NCBI GenBank assembly: GCA_001464455.1 | Contig: LNEI01000008.1 | Span: 1 to 64,000, forward strand | Reading direction: 5' to 3' | DNA length: 64,000 nt | From: Acidobacteria bacterium Ga0077534 | GTDB taxonomy: Bacteria > Acidobacteriota > Blastocatellia > Pyrinomonadales > Pyrinomonadaceae | Part shown: piece after piece, positions 59,727 through 64,000 of the stretch | How the letters are laid out: every line of letters starts with the position of its first letter | Position numbering within the stretch: the stretch's first letter is position 1 | Made by a program: the position numbers and the translations under genes | The notes under the pieces: generated by a model | What the model was told of the DNA's origin: nothing | The model's database searches: none | The model's input: only the letters and a program-made list of their open reading frames with translations

Positions 59727-60212
59727 ATGAAAAAAGTAATAGTTGGTGTCGTCGCGGCGGCACTTCTCGTGACAGGGACGATTTTCGTTTTCGCACAGCG
59801 GTCTCGAGACCATGACCGGGGAGGGGCTGGGCATGGACACTTCGGTAAAGCGGGGATGTTCATGCGCGGTCTAGATCTGACCGAAGAGCAAAAGACAAAG
59901 GTCAAGGAAATATTCGACGCGAGCAAGGTAACCGTCGAACCGCTCATGGAACAGAGCCGCTCAAACCGGGCTAAGCTAAAGGCTCTTGGGGTTGACGGCA
60001 ACTTTGATCAGGCTCAGGTAGAGGCGATCGCAGCCGAACAGAGCACTATCGGAGCGAAAATGATCGTTGAAAAAGAGCGGGCTAAGGCGCAGATCTTCGC
60101 GATCCTGAACGACGAACAAAAAGCCAAAGCGGCTGAGAAACTTTCAGGAGAAGGAGGAAAGTTCAAGCACCGCGGGCAGAAAGGCAAGCGATCAGCCGGC
60201 GAAGACCTCTAA
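59727..60212 (+). CDS. Spy/CpxP-family periplasmic LTXXQ protein
   Basis: 161 residues. A signal peptide (about 1-24, ending VFAQR) precedes a His/Gly-rich segment and two LTXXQ-type repeats: LDLTEEQKTKVKEIFDASKV (about 50-70) and ILNDEQKAKAAEKLSG (about 128-143). The long helices between match the cradle fold of Spy/CpxP chaperones. The AGGAG RBS at 59716 supports the ATG. It is divergent from the cpxRA-like pair, as cpxP is in Escherichia coli, and is probably its target and feedback partner. Confidence 0.88.
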   Translation: MKKVIVGVVAAALLVTGTIFVFAQRSRDHDRGGAGHGHFGKAGMFMRGLDLTEEQKTKVKEIFDASKVTVEPLMEQSRSNRAKLKALGVDGNFDQAQVEAIAAEQSTIGAKMIVEKERAKAQIFAILNDEQKAKAAEKLSGEGGKFKHRGQKGKRSAGEDL

Positions 60213-60227
60213 CTGTCGTCGATCAAA

Positions 60228-60273
60228 ATAAAAAAGGGCCGTCCGGACATTCTCGTTCGGACGGCCCCTTTAA
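60228..60273. terminator. bidirectional intrinsic terminator
   Basis: Stem GGGCCGTCCG/CGGACGGCCC with a 12-base loop, A-run on the left (AAAATAAAAAA) and CTTTAAT on the right. It separates the Spy-like gene from the convergent unknown gene. Confidence 0.85.
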
Positions 60274-60288
60274 TATGGTTGTTGGCTT

Positions 60289-61935
60289 CTATTTTTGGAA
60301 GATCTCAAGGCGATTAGCAGATGCAAAACCTGCCGGTTTGCCGTCTGCACCAATGAGATTTACCTGAACAAAGCCATTTTCCTTTCCGCTTGTATATATC
60401 TTTGTCAGGATCTCGGTCTTCTTCTCTTTAGGAAGCGTGTCCCATGTCGGCATAAGAAGGCCGTAGAAGGTCTGATCCGTAATGCGGCCGGTCGTGACGA
60501 AATCCTTATAAAGCGGATCGCTGATGGTCATTTGTCGGACATCGTCTTTTTTGGTGGTTTCAACCACAAAGTAGTTCGCGTAAATGTATATTCCGAATGA
60601 GGCGGCGATCAGGAGCAACGATGCCCCTACCAGCCACTTGTTCATACCGAAGACGCTTTGCAGAACCCTCTCGACGAATGGATGGCGTTCTTTCGCCGCC
60701 GCCAATGCATTGGCTTTCGCCGTTGCATCAGGTACGGATCCGTTAGTTTGCTCGCCCGTTTCTTCCTCTTCGACCGGCTGAGAACGCTCGAGCGGCATCC
60801 TGAGAAGATCGACGAGTTCAAGGGTTCTCCCGATTCCCTCAGAAACGGAATCATCGTACAGATCGCCGTACTTGGCGTGTATCGATTCTGAGTCCTGCTT
60901 TCGCCGCTCCATTTCGATCAGCCTGACATACGCATTCCCGATCCGAACATTGGCATCGATCGCGGCCGCCAAAACGCTCGGCGCGTAGAACAATTCACCG
61001 ATGCTTTCCTTGAATGTACGCACCCGCCCGAAGAAATCTTTCTCGACCAATGCGTCAAAACCACCGGCGTTCTCTGCCTCGATCGCAAGGTCTTCGAAAC
61101 TCAGTGCTGCGAGCGAGATGTTCGAGTCGTCTTCTTCGGCGCCGTAAAGTGCGATACTCGACCAGTCCCGATAGAGCGTATGAATATGTACCAGCATCTC
61201 TTCGCGATTGAAGAGAGCGATCCGAAGCTCGTTCTCGGTGGCCCTTGAGAAGAGTCTGGTTATAACAAAATCAAATTTTGAACGGACGGACTCCGAATAC
61301 GGCAGATTTCGATAGAATCGTCCCAGGGCAACCAGGGCCTGCGACGATAAGGGCGGTCTCGAACTCTCGCAATACTGCCGCAGATTCGCAACAGAAATAT
61401 CCTTGTCTCGATCCGAGAGCCCCGTGCACCAGGCTTCAGTTTCAGTCATCAGACGAAATTCGGCCTCTTTATGTTCGTTCGAATTCTCGTTCTCTGTAAC
61501 CTGCAGAAAAGTATTTAGTGCCTTTTTCGCCTCAAAATCGTCGAAGATCTTCGGCACGACCTTCATATACTCGCGTTCAACGCCAGTAAGCACGTGCTCG
61601 ACCATCTGCAGATTCGAAACCTCGGCCATTGCCCGTTTTCGGTAGAAATCCTGGCCGTTGCGGGGTTTTTTGTGGGTCTGTGATTCTAAGGGTTTAAGCG
61701 GTGGAGCGACGGTGTCTTCGAGATGGGAATCATAACCGTCGAGTTCAATAGTATTGATCTCAAGGGTCGTGTCTGAGCCATCGAACCGCTCAAAATCCAT
61801 ACTTTCAGCAGCGTTTGGAACTGCCGTATCCTCAAGATGGGTCGTATCGAGGACCGAAAGATGGTCGTCGATCACCGAATCCTCGAGAAGGTTCTCCTGT
61901 TTTAGTTCAACGATCAGATCTTCGAAAACATTCAT
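60289..61935 (-). CDS. large single-pass membrane protein of unknown function
   Basis: 548 residues, no recognised family. The N-terminal 90 residues are acidic with repeated LEDT-like phrases (THLEDTAV, SHLEDTVAPP). Residues about 95-420 are helical and charged. One membrane helix (about 436-455, LVGASLLLIAASFGIYIYAN) follows, then an extracytoplasmic C-terminal domain of about 90 residues (YKDFVTTGRITDQTFYGLLM...NGFVQVNLIGADGKPAGFAS). That gives a cytosolic sensor-like part and a small outside domain. It starts 36 bases after the pilin gene and so probably shares its sigma-54 promoter. Confidence 0.65.
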   Translation of the reverse strand: MNVFEDLIVELKQENLLEDSVIDDHLSVLDTTHLEDTAVPNAAESMDFERFDGSDTTLEINTIELDGYDSHLEDTVAPPLKPLESQTHKKPRNGQDFYRKRAMAEVSNLQMVEHVLTGVEREYMKVVPKIFDDFEAKKALNTFLQVTENENSNEHKEAEFRLMTETEAWCTGLSDRDKDISVANLRQYCESSRPPLSSQALVALGRFYRNLPYSESVRSKFDFVITRLFSRATENELRIALFNREEMLVHIHTLYRDWSSIALYGAEEDDSNISLAALSFEDLAIEAENAGGFDALVEKDFFGRVRTFKESIGELFYAPSVLAAAIDANVRIGNAYVRLIEMERRKQDSESIHAKYGDLYDDSVSEGIGRTLELVDLLRMPLERSQPVEEEETGEQTNGSVPDATAKANALAAAKERHPFVERVLQSVFGMNKWLVGASLLLIAASFGIYIYANYFVVETTKKDDVRQMTISDPLYKDFVTTGRITDQTFYGLLMPTWDTLPKEKKTEILTKIYTSGKENGFVQVNLIGADGKPAGFASANRLEIFQK

Positions 61936-61971
61936 GGCGGGTACTTATCGGGGCAGGATAGTATCGGAGAC

Positions 61972-62412
61972 CTATTCGCAGTCCATCGTGCAGGCAGGCA
62001 AGACCTGTCGCACGCGGCCGGTTTCGGTCAGTTCATAGACATATAACCCTTCACCTGGAACGGTTCGGGTCGCATTGATGACGTAGCCATCGCGGAGTTC
62101 GCCGTCCGTTGGTGTTGGCGGCACCATCGAGACAGTAAATTGACCGCGGTTGACCTCAACTCCGGCTGTGGTACCGATGGCACCGGCCATCAGGTTGTTT
62201 ACCTCGTTGAGCCGTCCGTAGCGGTTGTTGGTGGTAGCAAAACTAAGCTGGGTCGAAGCGACGGACTTTAGGGTTGCCTGCATGCTTCGATTTTCACTTG
62301 CGTGGACTGCTTTTTGAAGATATGGGATGGCGATGGTCGCAATGATCGCCACAACAACGCAAACCAGCAGCAATTCGATCAGCGAAAAGCCGCTTTCTCC
62401 TTTTCCTTTCAT
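61972..62412 (-). CDS. type IV pilin-like/prepilin protein
   Basis: 146 residues from the ATG at 62412, with AGAGGTG as RBS. A further 39 in-frame codons to 62529 are leader RNA. The prepilin signature is a short basic leader KGKGESG cut before FSLIELLLVCVVVAIIATIA, with Glu at position 5 of the mature protein. The C-terminal domain is small (about 105 residues) with two Cys at the end (PACTMDCE) that could form a disulfide loop. It may be a major or minor pilin or a type II secretion pseudopilin. No pilus assembly genes are adjacent. Confidence 0.85.
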   Translation of the reverse strand: MKGKGESGFSLIELLLVCVVVAIIATIAIPYLQKAVHASENRSMQATLKSVASTQLSFATTNNRYGRLNEVNNLMAGAIGTTAGVEVNRGQFTVSMVPPTPTDGELRDGYVINATRTVPGEGLYVYELTETGRVRQVLPACTMDCE

Positions 62413-62440
62413 TGTCTGCACCTCTCTACATTGGGAATTG

Positions 62441-62528
62441 TGAGAAAAGGTGACATTTTTTGGCACTCGATTTTTGACAAGATTCGGCATCTCGCGAAGC
62501 ATTCTCGTCGTGTCACCCTGTTTTCTCA
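62441..62528 (-). promoter_or_regulatory. structured leader of the pilin transcript
   Basis: On the minus strand, TGAGAAAA plus GGTGACA near the 5' end can pair with TGTCACC plus TTTTCTCA near the 3' end, with only a CAG bulge. This encloses about 55 bases and leaves the RBS 25 bases further on. It may protect or regulate the mRNA; no known riboswitch class is recognised. Confidence 0.4.
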
Positions 62529-62578
62529 TTGGTTTCCCCGTATTTCAGGCGTTTAAGCCTCTCTGAGTCAAATCAAAG

Positions 62579-62594
62579 TGCAAGCCACGTGCCA
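62579..62594 (-). promoter_or_regulatory. sigma-54 promoter of the pilin gene
   Basis: The minus strand reads TGGCACGTGGCTTGCA, an exact -24/-12 consensus with GG-N10-GC spacing. Transcription would start near 62568, giving a leader of about 155 bases. Sigma-54 control of pilins is known in several bacteria. Confidence 0.8.
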
Positions 62595-62622
62595 TTGCGA
62601 GGTTGACGTCGAAGCTTGAAAG

Positions 62623-62646
62623 TTTAAGGTGAAAACACACCTTAAA
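62623..62646. promoter_or_regulatory. 9-bp inverted repeat between pilin and speA
   Basis: TTTAAGGTG and CACCTTAAA are perfect complements around AAAACA. It lies 29 bases upstream of the -24 element of the sigma-54 promoter and 95 bases upstream of speA. It could be the binding site of the enhancer-binding activator or an operator for speA. No T-run follows, so a terminator is unlikely. Confidence 0.45.
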
Positions 62647-62740
62647 AAATGCCTGTTGGTTTTTTTTGGTTTTTCTAATAAGCTATTCGTTTTTGTCAGG
62701 AAACTTCTGCGAAAGCGAGATCATAGGGAGAACAAGAGAT

Positions 62741-64000
62741 TTGAGCACCGTAATTGAACAAAGCATCGAGACTTACGGCATCGATAATTGGGGAGCAGAC
62801 TATTTTGGTGTCAACCGTAAAGGCAATCTTATTGTAAAAGCTCCTGAGAACGAGAACCTGACAGCTGATGTTAAAGAGATCATTGACGATCTTAGGAAAC
62901 GAGGGGTCAACACTCCGGTACTGCTTCGCTTTCCGCAGCTGCTTTTCGGCCAGATCCGCAAGCTGCAGACGGCGTTTCGTAAATCGATCAAAGAATTTGA
63001 GTATGAGGGCGGGCACCTTTGCGTGTTCCCGATGAAGGTCAACTCCAACCGAGCGGTCATTGAGGAATACCTTCGCGAAGGCACGCGTTACAATTTCGGC
63101 CTCGAAGCTGGTTCGAAGGCAGAACTTTACGCTGCACTCGGGCTTGAACAGGCAAAGGATAGCCTGCTTGTGCTGAATGGCTTCAAAGACCGTGAATTTA
63201 TTGAACTTGCTTTCGCCGGTGCGGCTGCCGGAAAAAATGTAGTGATAGTGATCGAAAAGCTCAGTGAACTCGATCACACGCTAGACCTCGCCGAAAAGAT
63301 CCACGCCGAAAATCCCGACGCAGATCTCCCGATAATTGGTGTCCGCGTCAAACTTTATTCAAAGGGCTCGGGAAAATGGGAAAAATCCGGAGGCGAAGCA
63401 GCGAAGTTTGGGCTTACTACCACTGAGATACTCGAAGTGATCCGTCGCCTTCAGGAAGCGGGCCGGATAGACATGTTCAAGCTGCTTCATTTCCATATCG
63501 GATCGCAGCTGACCGATATCAAACGCATCAAGAATGCAATGAAAGAGGCGGCGAGGACTTACGCTAAGATCCGTCAGATGAAGATCCCGATCGAGTATCT
63601 TGACGTTGGCGGCGGTATGGCCGTCGATTACGATGGGTCGCGAACATCGTTCGAATCGTCCGCAAACTATAACGCTCGAGAGTTCGCAAACGACGTAATT
63701 TATGTGATCAAAACGGTTTGTGACGACGAGAATGTTCCGCATCCTACGATCATCCAGGAATCGGGCCGCTACCTGTCTGCTTATCACGCGATTCTGGTCA
63801 CGAATGTTCAGGACGAGATCGAAACTGTCGTTGAACCCCACGATGCCGAAATGAAGCTCGACGCGAACGATCCGCAGATCGTCCACGAACTTCACGACCT
63901 TCGCGATACCATCAACGCAAAAAACTACCGGGAGTATTATCACGACGCTCTGGAAAATCGAGATGAGCTGTTCACGATGTTCAACCTCGGGCTCATATCT
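62741..64000 (+). CDS. speA: biosynthetic arginine decarboxylase, 5' part
   Basis: 420 codons are open from TTG at 62741 to the end of the window; the gene continues beyond. GGGAG at 62726 supports the start, and no ATG or GTG lies in frame nearby. The PLP enzyme converts arginine to agmatine for polyamines. Visible are the N-terminal TYGIDNWGADYFGVNRKGNL, the PLP-lysine segment VFPMKVNSNRAVIEE (Lys near 99), FGLEAGSKAELYAAL, LLHFHIGSQLTDIKRIKNAM near 250, YLDVGGGMAVDYDGS and IIQESGRYLSAYHAIL. Full-length SpeA is about 630 residues, so a third is missing here. Confidence 0.93.
   Translation, partial: MSTVIEQSIETYGIDNWGADYFGVNRKGNLIVKAPENENLTADVKEIIDDLRKRGVNTPVLLRFPQLLFGQIRKLQTAFRKSIKEFEYEGGHLCVFPMKVNSNRAVIEEYLREGTRYNFGLEAGSKAELYAALGLEQAKDSLLVLNGFKDREFIELAFAGAAAGKNVVIVIEKLSELDHTLDLAEKIHAENPDADLPIIGVRVKLYSKGSGKWEKSGGEAAKFGLTTTEILEVIRRLQEAGRIDMFKLLHFHIGSQLTDIKRIKNAMKEAARTYAKIRQMKIPIEYLDVGGGMAVDYDGSRTSFESSANYNAREFANDVIYVIKTVCDDENVPHPTIIQESGRYLSAYHAILVTNVQDEIETVVEPHDAEMKLDANDPQIVHELHDLRDTINAKNYREYYHDALENRDELFTMFNLGLIS

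Noticed and set aside
62413-62529. 39-codon N-terminal extension of the pilin
   Set aside because: It would put the prepilin cleavage site far from the N-terminus. The ATG at 62412 has a good RBS and normal leader length.

Overview
The window reads as a chromosomal segment of a free-living bacterium with moderately high GC, most likely an Acidobacteriota member of the Blastocatellia type. That placement is an inference. It rests on the gene complement (NhaA, cyanophycin genes, DUF2911, Uma2, DUF5009, TPR proteins, and a DUF4139 protein carrying a TonB-plug-like segment) and on the many intergenic palindromes. No rRNA, CRISPR array, prophage or classical insertion sequence was seen. About 51 protein genes and two tRNA-Gln genes can be supported.

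Layout. 0.2-6.5 kb: thioesterase, tRNA-Gln(CTG), smpB, leucyl aminopeptidase, three tandem paralogous lipoproteins, sucC. 6.5-12.7 kb: a RecA-like ATPase with a near-consensus promoter, a DUF4139 protein, a DUF5009 acyltransferase gene split by a small repeat, and a YfiT/DinB protein. 12.8-22.4 kb, minus strand: dnaB, an SLC13-type carrier, nhaA, and the housekeeping series ispE, tRNA-Gln(TTG), prs, rplY, pth, rpsF, rpsR, rplI. 22.5-26.5 kb: a CAP-domain secreted protein behind a GEMM (cyclic-dinucleotide) aptamer, then merR and a copper P-type ATPase. 26.5-35.5 kb: isoaspartyl peptidase, a leucine-rich protein, cyanophycin synthetase, cyanophycinase and carB, which together look like a nitrogen-storage locus. 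35.5-41.2 kb: two related secreted TPR proteins flanking murB, and a methyltransferase. 41.4-51.9 kb: an EF-G paralogue, Uma2, DUF2911, DUF937, an NHL propeller/M23-like fusion, a secreted aminopeptidase P, a lipid kinase and DUF2490. 51.9-57.5 kb: a c-di-AMP (ydaO-type) riboswitch with its own terminator, then a 17-bp periodic repeat array, then a four-gene operon (FAD/NAD(P)-binding protein, TIM barrel, acyl ligase-ACP-acyltransferase fusion, membrane protein). 57.5-60.2 kb: a Cpx-like envelope-stress set (sensor kinase, regulator, Spy/CpxP protein) with a perfect CpxR-like box. 60.2-64 kb: a pilin-like gene with a consensus sigma-54 promoter, an unknown membrane protein, and the start of arginine decarboxylase, which runs off the window.

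Three themes cut across the genes. First, at least eight families of short palindromic elements sit between genes. One interrupts a coding sequence, one is translated inside the isoaspartyl peptidase, and one supplies the end of the copper ATPase. Second, nucleotide second messengers appear twice as riboswitch ligands. Third, nitrogen and arginine storage is represented by cphA, cphB, the isoaspartyl peptidase, carB and speA.

The most promising candidate for an undescribed system is the 51.9-57.5 kb block: riboswitch, terminator and phased GCTTTAAAC array in front of a lipid-activation operon.
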